From positions 5,980,501-6,044,500 of the forward strand of contig NZ_JARUBL010000001.1 of assembly GCF_029626155.1 (NCBI RefSeq): a stretch of 64,000 bases of DNA. The letters run 5' to 3'. The DNA is from Solwaraspora sp. WMMD1047 (GTDB lineage: Bacteria; Actinomycetota; Actinomycetes; Mycobacteriales; Micromonosporaceae). Positions 8,741 to 16,883 of this stretch are shown here, piece after piece. The notes under the pieces were generated by a model that saw only the letters and a program-made list of their open reading frames with translations, was not told the DNA's origin and searched no databases. The first letter of the stretch is position 1. The number at the start of each line of letters is the position of its first letter. A program made the translations under genes and the position numbers.

Positions 8741-10311
8741 GACAGGGCCTTCACGATGCCGACCGCAGCTTCGCGGGCGGTGTGTACCGGGAAGACGAGG
8801 TTCTGCCGCAGGAATGTCCGTTCGAACGGGGTCAGCTCAGGGTGTACGACCACCGTGTGGCCGGTGATGCTGAAGGCCGCGTCGGGTTTAGGGATCCGGG
8901 CGAGCAGGTGCCGGACCTGCTCCTTGGTCGGTGGGGTCGCGGCCGCGCAGACCGCGTGCTGGTCGAGCGGGCAGCGCAGCAGGCAGTTGCTCTGCGGGGT
9001 GTCGTAGTGTCCGTTGTAGTCGGGCTGGTGGCTGCCCCGGACGATGACCCGTCCGCAGGAGGAGCGCCGCACCACGACCGGCCGCCTTTCAGGTTCGATG
9101 TCGGCGTACACCTGGTCGTAGATGGTCATGATGCGGCGTTCGGTGTCGGGGGTGAGTAGCTTCTTGCCGGGGGTGAAGGTGCCGGCCGGCAGCGGGAGGC
9201 CGTAGGTCATGAAGCTGGTGAGGTGGTCGTCGCCGAACTTGAGCCCGCCGAGGACGACGACGCGGGCACCGGCGGTCTTGAAGGTCTCCCAGACGGTACG
9301 GATGTGCGTGTCGGTGGTGTTGATCCCCTCGGCGATGGGCCGGTAGTAGGCGATGACGTTCAGCCGTTCGGACCGCAGGGCGCGGCGCAGGAAGTCGATC
9401 CGCTTGGCCACGTTCGGGGGTTCGACGGTGCTGGGCATGGCCGCGTAGCAGACGTTGATGTCGAGGTCGACGTTGCGGAGCTCTTCCAGGGCGGTGATCT
9501 GCTCGTCGCTGAGTCCGTACTTGGTGATGCAGCTGACCCGGTTGGTCAGTCCGAGGTCGTCGAGGCGGCGCAACGCCGCGAGGGTCCGGGGCCACAGTTG
9601 CGGGATGAACGCCTCGGAGGTCGACATGTGCAGGCCGATCGGGGTGATGTGCGGGGTGAACCAGGGGTGGGCCAGCAGCCGGTCGATGGCCTGGTCGGCG
9701 TCGAGGAATTCGGTAGGCTGCCACGAGCCGAGGTAGCCGTCGACGGTGTCGCCTTCGCGGCGGTAGCAGTAGGCGCACATCAGCGGGCAGCCGATGCCGA
9801 AGTCGACGCTCATCCCGCCCTTCATCTGCGACACGAGGTAGCTGGTGTTCAGCCCGTCGGGTCCGGCGTCCTGCTGCGACCGCAGGATCTCGTCGGCGGT
9901 CATGGCCGGCCGGTAGCCGGGGTCGGGTCGGGCCTTGAGCGCCAGCGGCGCGGTGGGGCTGCCGACGATGCCGGGGTACTCGTAGGTGAGGTTGATCGAG
10001 AAGCGGAGCGCGTCGACGTCGGCCGGTTCGAGGCGGTATGCGCGCTGCAGCGGCTCGATGAGCCGGGCCGGGGTCTCGGTCAGGGGCACCCTGCGTCCGG
10101 TCGGTTCGTGCAGCATCCGGTCGGCGGTGAGGACCCGCAGCGCCTCCGGCAGTTTGGTCGGTTGCCGTCCGGTGGTGGCTCCGACGTGGGCGAGTCGGGC
10201 GGTGGTGACGGCCAGGTACGGGTCGGTCAGCGGTCGCAGCCGGTGCAGCCGGGCGGCCAACTGGTCCCGCAGGCTCGGATCGTGCAGACCGTAGGTGGCA
10301 CGTGCGTTCAT
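8737..10311 (-). CDS. Radical SAM enzyme
   Basis: This 524-residue protein has the radical SAM cluster motif CPLMCAYC (Cys 175, 179 and 182), which binds the [4Fe-4S] cluster that cleaves S-adenosylmethionine. The CxxxCxxC-YR form and the following SEAFIPQLWP and VSCITKYG segments recall spore-photoproduct-lyase-like members, but the ~170-residue N-terminal extension is not typical. The C-terminal third has more cysteines (SSCGR, then NCLLRCPLDQHAVC), a possible site for an auxiliary Fe-S cluster. I chose the ATG at 10311 because GGAGGAAACG lies just before it; the frame is also open to a TTG at 10323. It is coupled to the GT2 gene and follows the dehydrogenase gene by 24 bp. Substrate unknown. 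Confidence 0.85.
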   Translation of the reverse strand: MNARATYGLHDPSLRDQLAARLHRLRPLTDPYLAVTTARLAHVGATTGRQPTKLPEALRVLTADRMLHEPTGRRVPLTETPARLIEPLQRAYRLEPADVDALRFSINLTYEYPGIVGSPTAPLALKARPDPGYRPAMTADEILRSQQDAGPDGLNTSYLVSQMKGGMSVDFGIGCPLMCAYCYRREGDTVDGYLGSWQPTEFLDADQAIDRLLAHPWFTPHITPIGLHMSTSEAFIPQLWPRTLAALRRLDDLGLTNRVSCITKYGLSDEQITALEELRNVDLDINVCYAAMPSTVEPPNVAKRIDFLRRALRSERLNVIAYYRPIAEGINTTDTHIRTVWETFKTAGARVVVLGGLKFGDDHLTSFMTYGLPLPAGTFTPGKKLLTPDTERRIMTIYDQVYADIEPERRPVVVRRSSCGRVIVRGSHQPDYNGHYDTPQSNCLLRCPLDQHAVCAAATPPTKEQVRHLLARIPKPDAAFSITGHTVVVHPELTPFERTFLRQNLVFPVHTAREAAVGIVKALS

Positions 10312-10335
10312 CGTTTCCTCCAAGCGTCGGGCGGA

Positions 10336-11400
10336 TCAGGAACCTGCGGCATGGACGGTGATGAGGTGGTCGGTCAGCGTGGTGGGGTCGACGCCGTACC
10401 GGCGGCCGGCGTCGGTCAGGCAGCGCAGGTGCGCGGCGTCCAGGCCGATGCCGTCCCGGTCGGCGACGGCGGCCGCCTCCCAGCCCCGGTCGCCGGGGAG
10501 CCGGGCTCCCGCGATGCCGGCAACGGGCACCGCGTCGCGCACCGCGGCGGCGAGGTGTTCGACCTGCCCGACAGCGACCCCGAGGCCGCGGGGGTGGATC
10601 GCCACGGTGAGCAGTCCGCGCCGCTCGCCCGACGGCAGGGCGGCGGAGCCGGTGAAGGTGCCGGCGAGGATCTCGGCGATCACCGCCAACGCGGAGCCCT
10701 TGGCCCCACCGAACGGCCGCAGCACGGCCGCCCGGCCGGCGTCGCGGGTGGGCAGACCCGCATCGTCGTACGCGACGTCGCCGGGCAGCGGCCGGCCGGC
10801 GGTGCGATGTTCGGAGACGGCGCCCCAGGACATCGCGCCGCAGGCGAGGTCGGCGACGATCGGCGGGTGGCCGCCGCGCGGTACGGCGACAGCGACCGGG
10901 GTGTTGCCGAGCACCGGCGACACCGAGCCGTCCGGGGCGACGCTCGCCGCGCCGGTCTGCCCGATGACGAGGGTCAGCATGTCGGCGGCGGCGCCACTGA
11001 TCGCCGACGAGCCGGCCGCCCCGATGTGTCCGCAGCCGCTCACGGCTACCACGCCGGCACCCATCCGGCGGGCGATGGCGGCGGCGTGCCGAACCGCCAC
11101 GTCCGCCGCCCAGGGCCCGAGGGCACCGTCGGCGTCGAGCCGGCGGCAGACGCCGCCCCGGAACACGGTGCGGATCCGGGGTCGCGGGTTGAGCCGCCCG
11201 TCGGCGAGCTTCGTCAGGTACCGGCCGGCGAGTCGGCTGCCGTGCGACAGGATCCCCCGCCGGTCGGTGTCGACCTGAACCCGGGCCACCCGCCGCGCCG
11301 GCCGGTCCGCCACCCCCACCGCCCGGTAGCAGGCCGCCAGGTACTCGACCAGCGGTCCGGCCGGCACCCGAGCCACCACGAATCCGCCGGGCCGCGTCAC
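10336..11400 (-). CDS. Ldh-family (malate/lactate/ureidoglycolate-type) NAD(P)-dependent oxidoreductase
   Basis: This ~354-residue protein fits the YlbC/AllD/ComC-type dehydrogenase family, which oxidises 2-hydroxy acids with NAD(P). Seen are the QVDTDRRGILSHGSRLAGRY segment holding the catalytic-type SHG, an SGCGHIGAAG segment, and GNTPVAVAVPRGGHPPIVAD. The terminal FGGAKGSALAVIAEIL helix region is also typical. The GTG at 11400 overlaps the GH3 stop as GTGA and has GGGG five bases upstream; an ATG at 11412 would add four residues. Its place between a glycosidase and a radical SAM enzyme suggests it oxidises or reduces a sugar-acid or hydroxy-acid intermediate. Confidence 0.8.
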   Translation of the reverse strand: MTRPGGFVVARVPAGPLVEYLAACYRAVGVADRPARRVARVQVDTDRRGILSHGSRLAGRYLTKLADGRLNPRPRIRTVFRGGVCRRLDADGALGPWAADVAVRHAAAIARRMGAGVVAVSGCGHIGAAGSSAISGAAADMLTLVIGQTGAASVAPDGSVSPVLGNTPVAVAVPRGGHPPIVADLACGAMSWGAVSEHRTAGRPLPGDVAYDDAGLPTRDAGRAAVLRPFGGAKGSALAVIAEILAGTFTGSAALPSGERRGLLTVAIHPRGLGVAVGQVEHLAAAVRDAVPVAGIAGARLPGDRGWEAAAVADRDGIGLDAAHLRCLTDAGRRYGVDPTTLTDHLITVHAAGS

Positions 11401-13190
11401 CGCCGACCCCATTCGACGGGTACGGCGCCGCGCGGTCGCCGTACCCCGAACAGGACCTCGACGGCGGCGGCGACGCTCGCCTCGTATGGGCTGTAGGTGG
11501 CCACCGCGACCTGCGCCGGCGTGCCGTCCAGGTCCGCCGGATCTCCCGTCGCGAGGTGAACGGTCGGGACACCGGCCGCTTCGAATCCGGCGATGACCCG
11601 CCGGTGGTTCGACCCGCTGTGGCAGGCGTTGTGCGTCACCACAACCACCGCCGCGAACGGGCAGGGCAGCAGCGGCGGACCGCCGCACACCGCCGACAGG
11701 TCAATGACCTGGATCTGTCCGTGGTGGCGACGCAGCAGATCCGGCAGCGTGAACGGCGTCTGCCAGGAACTGTCGGCGCGCAGCCGTCCCGCCGGGGGCA
11801 TCCGGACAACGCCGAGCAGGTCGGCCGCCGCCGGCCGCAGCGGCAGCAGCCGTTCGTCGTCGCGTACGACGGTCACCGCCGACCGCGCCAACCGGCGGGC
11901 GGTGGCCGCCGCCGCCCGATCGACCACCTCGTAGCCGTCGTCGTCGAGCAGGGCGGCGCGGTCGTCGACGCCGAACCGCCGCGTCAGGGCCCGGACCCGG
12001 CCGGCAGACTCGACCACCCGCTCCTGGCTGAGCCGGCCGGACTCGACGGCCTCCACGACAGCGGCGATCACCGCGGCCCGCCGCATCCCGGTCATCGTGT
12101 TCGCCCGGCGGATCGCCCCCGGGGACGTCGACCGGGAGATCTCCGAGTCGACCATCAGCAGGTCGGCCCCGGCCAGCATCGCCCGCACCGCCGCCTCCCC
12201 GATGCTGCCGGCCTGCCGGGTCACCGCCGGAATGGACAGGTTCTCCGTCACGATCACGCCGACGAAGCCGAGCCGGTCACGCAGCAGCCCCTGCACGATC
12301 GCCGGGGAGAAGACCGCCGACGCATCGTCGAGGTCCGTGACGACGTGGCTGCCCACCATCACGGCGGCGGCCCCTGCCTCGATCGCGGCGGCGAACGGCT
12401 GCAGCGCGCCTTCGGGAAGCCGGTCCAGTGTCGACACGCCCCGGTGCGGGTCGCCGCTGGCACCGCCCAGCCCCGGGAAGTGCTTCGCGGTCGCGGCCAC
12501 CCCGACCGACTGCAGTCCACGGACATAGGCGGTGGCGAGCACCGCCACCCGGCCGGGGTCGTCGCCGAAGCTGCGGGTCCCCACCGCCGGGTTCAGGTGG
12601 TAAAGGTCGCAGACCGGGGCCAGGTTCCAGGTCACGCCCAACGCGCGCAGCTGCCGACCGACCGCCGCGCCGGCCTGCTCGGCCAGCCGCGGATCGTCGG
12701 TCGCGCCGATCGCCATCGCCCCCGGCAGCGTCGTCACGTCCGGCCAGTCGAGCGCGTCGAGCCGGCCGCCCTCCTGGTTGACCGTCAGCGCGCAGCCACC
12801 CTCGTTCTCGATCGTGCGGGCCAGCAGCCGGCGCAGCACGGCACCGCTGGTCGCGGTCCGCTTGCTCAACCGGCCCGCTCCCCCACCGAACCAGAGCCCG
12901 ACCCGGTGGTCCTCGGCGTCGCCGTGCAGCGACCGGAACCCGGGCCGCACCAGCTCCCGCACCAGCGAGCCCAGCGGGGAACCCGCCAGAATCGCCGTCC
13001 GCACCGCCGGCCGCGCGGCCCGCAGGCCCTCGGCCCGACCGGCGACGCTGGACCGGACGGCGACCCCGGCCAGGTGCAGCTGCCGCTGCACCACGCTGTA
13101 GGAGAAGCCCAACTCGGCAGCGATCCGCTGCATCGGCTCCCCGGCCAGGTAACGGTGCACGATCTCTGCCTGCGTACCAAGGTCGCTCAT
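11397..13190 (-). CDS. HTH-GH3 fusion: NagZ-like glycoside hydrolase with N-terminal DNA-binding-type domain
   Basis: Residues 1-50 form a helix-turn-helix like the small HTH protein encoded just upstream (QRIAAELGFSYSVVQRQLHL). Residues ~60-597 form a GH3 barrel plus a C-terminal domain. NagZ-type motifs are NQEGGR (138-143), RSFGDDP (206-212), KHFPGLGG (236-243) and GDPH (246-249, the His acid/base loop). At the nucleophile position, where NagZ has (S/T)D(D/A)L, this protein has TENLSI, so Glu316 replaces the expected Asp. The enzyme may act on N-acetylhexosamine-type glycosides, be altered in activity, or act as a sugar-sensing regulator. The ATG start overlaps the upstream HTH gene by 4 bp. 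Confidence 0.8.
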   Translation of the reverse strand: MSDLGTQAEIVHRYLAGEPMQRIAAELGFSYSVVQRQLHLAGVAVRSSVAGRAEGLRAARPAVRTAILAGSPLGSLVRELVRPGFRSLHGDAEDHRVGLWFGGGAGRLSKRTATSGAVLRRLLARTIENEGGCALTVNQEGGRLDALDWPDVTTLPGAMAIGATDDPRLAEQAGAAVGRQLRALGVTWNLAPVCDLYHLNPAVGTRSFGDDPGRVAVLATAYVRGLQSVGVAATAKHFPGLGGASGDPHRGVSTLDRLPEGALQPFAAAIEAGAAAVMVGSHVVTDLDDASAVFSPAIVQGLLRDRLGFVGVIVTENLSIPAVTRQAGSIGEAAVRAMLAGADLLMVDSEISRSTSPGAIRRANTMTGMRRAAVIAAVVEAVESGRLSQERVVESAGRVRALTRRFGVDDRAALLDDDGYEVVDRAAAATARRLARSAVTVVRDDERLLPLRPAAADLLGVVRMPPAGRLRADSSWQTPFTLPDLLRRHHGQIQVIDLSAVCGGPPLLPCPFAAVVVVTHNACHSGSNHRRVIAGFEAAGVPTVHLATGDPADLDGTPAQVAVATYSPYEASVAAAVEVLFGVRRPRGAVPVEWGRR

Positions 13191-13414
13191 GGCTGCTCGC
13201 GTCGGGCCCGGCGGCGATGGGAGCCGCCCCTCGGTCGGAAAGTCACGCCGCCCTCGGCGAGCAGCGCCCGCACGAAGCCGTACGAGCGGCCGGTGCTGCG
13301 CATGATCGTGCGGATCGACTCACCTGACCGGTATCTGTCCGTGACGGCTGCGGTCCAGGCCTGGCGCTGTTCACCGACGATCCGGCGGTTGGGCGGACTC
13401 GAGAGGGGTTCCAT
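13187..13414 (-). CDS. Small helix-turn-helix protein
   Basis: This 75-residue protein carries a helix-turn-helix (TAAVTDRYRSGESIRTIM, then RSTGRSYGFVRALLAEGGV), followed by a basic tail FRPRGGSHRRRARR. Similar small HTH proteins with the RSYG-V--LL--AGV signature are common in actinobacteria. The ATG at 13414 follows AAGGAG; a TTG at 13435 would add seven residues. It is the first gene of the tight operon running to 5825, so it may regulate it. Its HTH resembles the N-terminus of the next protein, suggesting duplication and fusion. Confidence 0.7.
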   Translation of the reverse strand: MEPLSSPPNRRIVGEQRQAWTAAVTDRYRSGESIRTIMRSTGRSYGFVRALLAEGGVTFRPRGGSHRRRARREQP

Positions 13415-13507
13415 CGCCTTGTCGCTCTCCTTCAATAAGGGTGGGGATTCCCACGGCCCCGACCGGCGTGCCTCGGGCCGGACCGCAATGGGGCGCCGGG
13501 CTGTTCG

Positions 13508-15013
13508 TCAGGTCGGCCACCGTCCGAGCGGTGGAGCCCCCAGCACGGGGATAGCGGCCTTCGCGCCCCGGCCGATAGCCGCGTACACCTCAGGGCGCCG
13601 AGCCCGTAGCCGCAGGCCCCAGAGCGTGCCGGCGACGCCGACCCCGACGTAGCCGGCGGGCACGCCCCAACCAAGGACATGACCTTCGGGTACGCCGAGC
13701 AGCAACCCGAAGTTCGTCACCGCGAGCGCGACGACCACCAGCAGCGCCGCCAACGCGATGACCGGGGCCACCACCCGCCGCCACCGGCTCTCCCCCGACG
13801 GCCGACGGGCAAAGAAACCGACGACCGCGACGGCGGTAGTGGTGATCAGGAACAGCACCCCGAGGCCGCCGCTGGTGCCCGCCCAGAAGAACAGGTGCAC
13901 CAGCGGATCGTGACCACCGGCCGCGTAGCCGACGATCACCGCCAGGCCGAGCCCGGACTGGACCAGGGACGCGTTCGCGGGCGCGTTGCCGTGCATCGTC
14001 GTCCAGCCGAGCCTGGCGGGCAGGACCCCTTCCCGGCCGAGGGCGAACATGTACCGCGCCACCGTGTTGTGGAACGAGATCAACGCCGCCACGATCGACG
14101 TCACGAACAGGAGCTGCCCGACCGCCACCAGCTCACCGCCCAGGTGAGCACCGGCCAGGTTGAACACCAGCCCGGTCGACTCGTCCCGGGACCGGTCCAC
14201 CACCTGCCCCGGCCCGGTGGCCACCGTGACAGCCCAGGACGCGAGGACGTAGAGCAGCGCGGTGATCCCCACCGCGAGGTACGTGGCGGCCGGCACGGTC
14301 CGGCGCGGATCCTTCGACTCCTCGCTGAACACCACGCTGCTCTCGAACCCGACGAACCCGAGCAGCGCCAGCACCAGCAGCGCCCCGGCACCCGGACCGA
14401 TCAGGTTCTGCGGCGCCAACGCCTGCACCGACACGACACCACCGGCGGGATGGGCGAGGCTGGCCAGGCTGTAGACCACGATCACCGCGACCTCCGCCAG
14501 CAGCAGCACCGCCAGCACCCGCCCGTTGAGCTCCACCCGCGACAGCCCCAGGACGGCGGTCACCGACCACGCGGCGAGCGCGATCACCCACCACGACAAC
14601 GACCAACCGAACCAGGAGCCCAGCAGCGGGCCGGCCGCCGCACCGACCGCGCCGTACAGGCCGACCTGCAACAGGTTGTACGCCACCAGCGCGACCCACG
14701 CCGCGCCCACCCCGGCCGGCCGGCCGATGCCGTGGGCGACGTAGGGGTAGAAGGCGCCCGCGTTGGCCATCTGCCGGCCCATCGCCACGAACCCGACCGC
14801 GAACACCGCCAGCAGGACCCCGACCGCCGCGAACGCCACCGGAATACCGATCAGCCCCGTGGTCGCGTACCCGGTCGTCACCACCCCCACCACGACCGTC
14901 AAGGGCGTAGCCGCGCTCAGCACGAAGACCAGCACCGCCGGCACGCCGAGCCGGTCCGCCGCCAACCGTGTCGACACCAGATCCGACCCCACCGGAAGAA
15001 ACTGTCTGACCAT
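13508..15013 (-). CDS. APC-superfamily amino acid/polyamine permease
   Basis: This 501-residue integral membrane protein has about twelve hydrophobic segments and the APC-type first helix (LGVPAVLVFVLSAATPLTVV). A GFVGFESSVVFSEESKDP segment after helix 6 and the segment MFALGREGVLP are typical of amino acid permeases. It should take up an amino acid or amine with protons at the cytoplasmic membrane. The ATG at 15013 follows GGGAGG at good spacing; longer frames upstream are shadows. It lies 93 bp upstream of the HTH-GH3 operon on the same strand and just downstream of the GPP34 gene, so it may supply an amine precursor, but this is inference. Confidence 0.85.
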   Translation of the reverse strand: MVRQFLPVGSDLVSTRLAADRLGVPAVLVFVLSAATPLTVVVGVVTTGYATTGLIGIPVAFAAVGVLLAVFAVGFVAMGRQMANAGAFYPYVAHGIGRPAGVGAAWVALVAYNLLQVGLYGAVGAAAGPLLGSWFGWSLSWWVIALAAWSVTAVLGLSRVELNGRVLAVLLLAEVAVIVVYSLASLAHPAGGVVSVQALAPQNLIGPGAGALLVLALLGFVGFESSVVFSEESKDPRRTVPAATYLAVGITALLYVLASWAVTVATGPGQVVDRSRDESTGLVFNLAGAHLGGELVAVGQLLFVTSIVAALISFHNTVARYMFALGREGVLPARLGWTTMHGNAPANASLVQSGLGLAVIVGYAAGGHDPLVHLFFWAGTSGGLGVLFLITTTAVAVVGFFARRPSGESRWRRVVAPVIALAALLVVVALAVTNFGLLLGVPEGHVLGWGVPAGYVGVGVAGTLWGLRLRARRPEVYAAIGRGAKAAIPVLGAPPLGRWPT

Positions 15014-15036
15014 CAGGAACGCCTCCCAGGCCAAAG

Positions 15037-15672
15037 TCAGGACCGGGCCGCCAGGACCGCGTCCCCCACCGCGGTCCGGGCCGCCGCCACCAGCTCGTAC
15101 GCCGGCTGCCACACCGCACCGACCGCCTGCTCGAAATACGACCGGCTGCCCGCAGGAAGCCCGTCCAGCAGGAAACGGTCCAGACCGGTCGCCGCGCAGA
15201 GCCCCGCGAGGAACACCTCGTCCTGTGCCAGCGACGCGCGGCACCGCAGCTTCATCGACAGCAACGCCCATGGCATCGCGGCCCGGTTCGTGTCGGTAGG
15301 CACATACACCACCGACGTGCTGATGAGCCGTCGACGCATCGTCCGCGGCCGCAGATAACCGGTCCGCCACAACCGTTCCGCGACAAGATCCGTCGTATTG
15401 CCGGCGAAGAAGCGCACCCACGTCCGAACATCCGTGCGCTCCGGTTGCGCCGCGAGCTGATCCAGCACGGTGTGCGCCAGCGCGTCCACCGGCACCGGCC
15501 GGCGGAGCAGCCGCAGCCGACCACCCTGCACCCACAGATGCCGGGAGTAGACCAACTCCGCGAGCAACGCCGCACCGAGCCCGAGCCCGCAGACCCGCGA
15601 CGCCAACCTGGCCCGCCCTGTACGGTCATCGTGACCGAGCAGATAGAACTGATCAGCCAAGGCCATCTCCAC
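15037..15672 (-). CDS. GPP34-family phosphoprotein (Golgi phosphoprotein 3-like)
   Basis: This 211-residue protein fits the GPP34/VPS74 family, abundant in actinobacteria. Its N-terminus (ADQFYLLGHDDRTGR, then a GLGLGAALLAELV helix) and C-terminal VYVPTDTNRAA and LLDGLP segments match the usual pattern. Eukaryotic members bind phosphatidylinositol-4-phosphate and retain Golgi glycosyltransferases; the bacterial role is not established. A GTG at 15672 has GGGAGG nine bases upstream; ATG 15666 is the alternative. It is 23 bp upstream of the permease. Proximity to a glycosyltransferase operon is suggestive only. Confidence 0.85.
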   Translation of the reverse strand: MEMALADQFYLLGHDDRTGRARLASRVCGLGLGAALLAELVYSRHLWVQGGRLRLLRRPVPVDALAHTVLDQLAAQPERTDVRTWVRFFAGNTTDLVAERLWRTGYLRPRTMRRRLISTSVVYVPTDTNRAAMPWALLSMKLRCRASLAQDEVFLAGLCAATGLDRFLLDGLPAGSRSYFEQAVGAVWQPAYELVAAARTAVGDAVLAARS

Positions 15673-15705
15673 CGTCCGCCACCTCCCGAAGTTGTCGACC
15701 GCCGG

Positions 15706-16014
15706 TCAGGTCCGAACGACCAGCTCCAGCTCCTGCGACATCGCACCGACACGCACCACGGCCAGCACCCGCCGAAACAGATCCGGCCAGTCCTCGACCC
15801 GCACACCGTCCGCCGGCACCAGCCGCCGCTCATCCAGCACGTCGTAGATCAGCCGCTCCGCCACCCCGGCGTCGACCGGACCCAACCGACAACCGCAGGG
15901 CGACCGGTAACACCGCCGCCCATCAGCCGACAGCAACGGCGCCAACCGCAGATCACAACCGCCGCAGACCAACACCCCGCAAAGCGGGAAGATCTGCGAG
16001 GGGACGGACTCCAT
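15706..16014 (-). CDS. Small zinc-ribbon protein
   Basis: This ~102-residue protein has a zinc-ribbon-like region (CGVLVCGGC, then C and C-x-C in CYRSPCGC). It resembles the zinc beta-ribbon near the C-terminus of large serine recombinases, followed by a helix (VAERLIYDVL). No recombinase catalytic domain is present, so it may be a free ribbon protein or a recombinase remnant. The ATG at 16014 follows a G-rich site; the frame stays open to 16080. It lies 33 bp upstream of the GPP34 gene on the same strand. Confidence 0.5.
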   Translation of the reverse strand: MESVPSQIFPLCGVLVCGGCDLRLAPLLSADGRRCYRSPCGCRLGPVDAGVAERLIYDVLDERRLVPADGVRVEDWPDLFRRVLAVVRVGAMSQELELVVRT

Positions 16015-16331
16015 TGCCCCCGAACAGCGTGGGCGAGTTCGATGATCCAGCGGCTGAGACGCAACTCGGTCTTCGACCATTGCGGTTCTCCCATCTGGAC
16101 AACGCCTCGTTGTGCTGAACGGGCCGCACGATGACAGATGCCGTCGTGAGTTGAATCACCGTAAGTGGCTCTACGCGCAAGAGCATTACTGTTCCTAATA
16201 CAACTGGTTGATCACTGATACATCCCTCTCGCGCGGGGCCAGACGGGAACCACTACTGATCCCAGCCGTTCCCAGATGCAGTCCATGACGTACGGGTGAG
16301 AGCATGAGGATCGGATGCGGCTGGAGGAACC
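16015..16331. promoter_or_regulatory. Divergent intergenic region
   Basis: This 317-bp spacer separates the zinc-ribbon gene (minus) from the flavoprotein gene (plus). It contains an AT-richer stretch around 16180-16220, where promoters for one or both directions are expected. No further structure was found. Confidence 0.4.
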
Positions 16332-16883
16332 TTGAGGAACTCACCTGTGCTCTACGTCGTCGCCTGCGGTGGCCGGTCCGCCGCACAGCTCGTTGACCAC
16401 CTGCCCGACTGGCAGGCCGACGGCTGGCGGACCTGCGTAATCGCCACGCCGATGGGCACGAACTTCATTGATCGCGAGAAGCTACAGCAGGTCTCGGGGC
16501 ACGTCGTTCGCTTCGCCTACAAGCAGCCGGACGAACCTGATGCGTTGCCGCCCGCCGACGCTGTTGTGATCGCCCCAGCCACCTTCAACACCATCAACAA
16601 GATGGTGAGCGGCAACAGTGACACCCTGGCTCTTGGAATCTTGAACGAGGCGATCGGCCTGGGCTTGCCGATGGTGGCGGTTCCCACGCCCAATGCGGCT
16701 CTCGCGCGACACCCAGCGTTCCCTGCAAGCGTCGCGACCCTTCGCAGCTGGGGGATACAGGTGATGTTCGACCCGAGGCGGTTCCCCCTGCCAACTCCGA
16801 ACATGGGGCCACCGGCGGCCGATCTCTTCCCCTGGGAGGCGCTGCGGACCGAACTGGTAGCGATCCGAGGGAGATTGCCATGA
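16332..16883 (+). CDS. HFCD-type flavoprotein
   Basis: This 183-residue protein belongs to the phosphopantothenoylcysteine-decarboxylase-like flavoprotein family (HFCD), which binds FMN. The motif APATFNTINKMVSGNSDTL (81-99) corresponds to the PASANTxxK-G-xDNL element that contacts FMN and substrate; the Met of PXMNxxMW is replaced by a PTPNAAL segment. The start is a TTG with GGAGGAA directly upstream; a GTG at 16346 is possible. It overlaps the XRE gene by 4 bp. Such flavoprotein-regulator pairs recur in actinobacteria with unknown function. Confidence 0.75.
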   Translation: MRNSPVLYVVACGGRSAAQLVDHLPDWQADGWRTCVIATPMGTNFIDREKLQQVSGHVVRFAYKQPDEPDALPPADAVVIAPATFNTINKMVSGNSDTLALGILNEAIGLGLPMVAVPTPNAALARHPAFPASVATLRSWGIQVMFDPRRFPLPTPNMGPPAADLFPWEALRTELVAIRGRLP

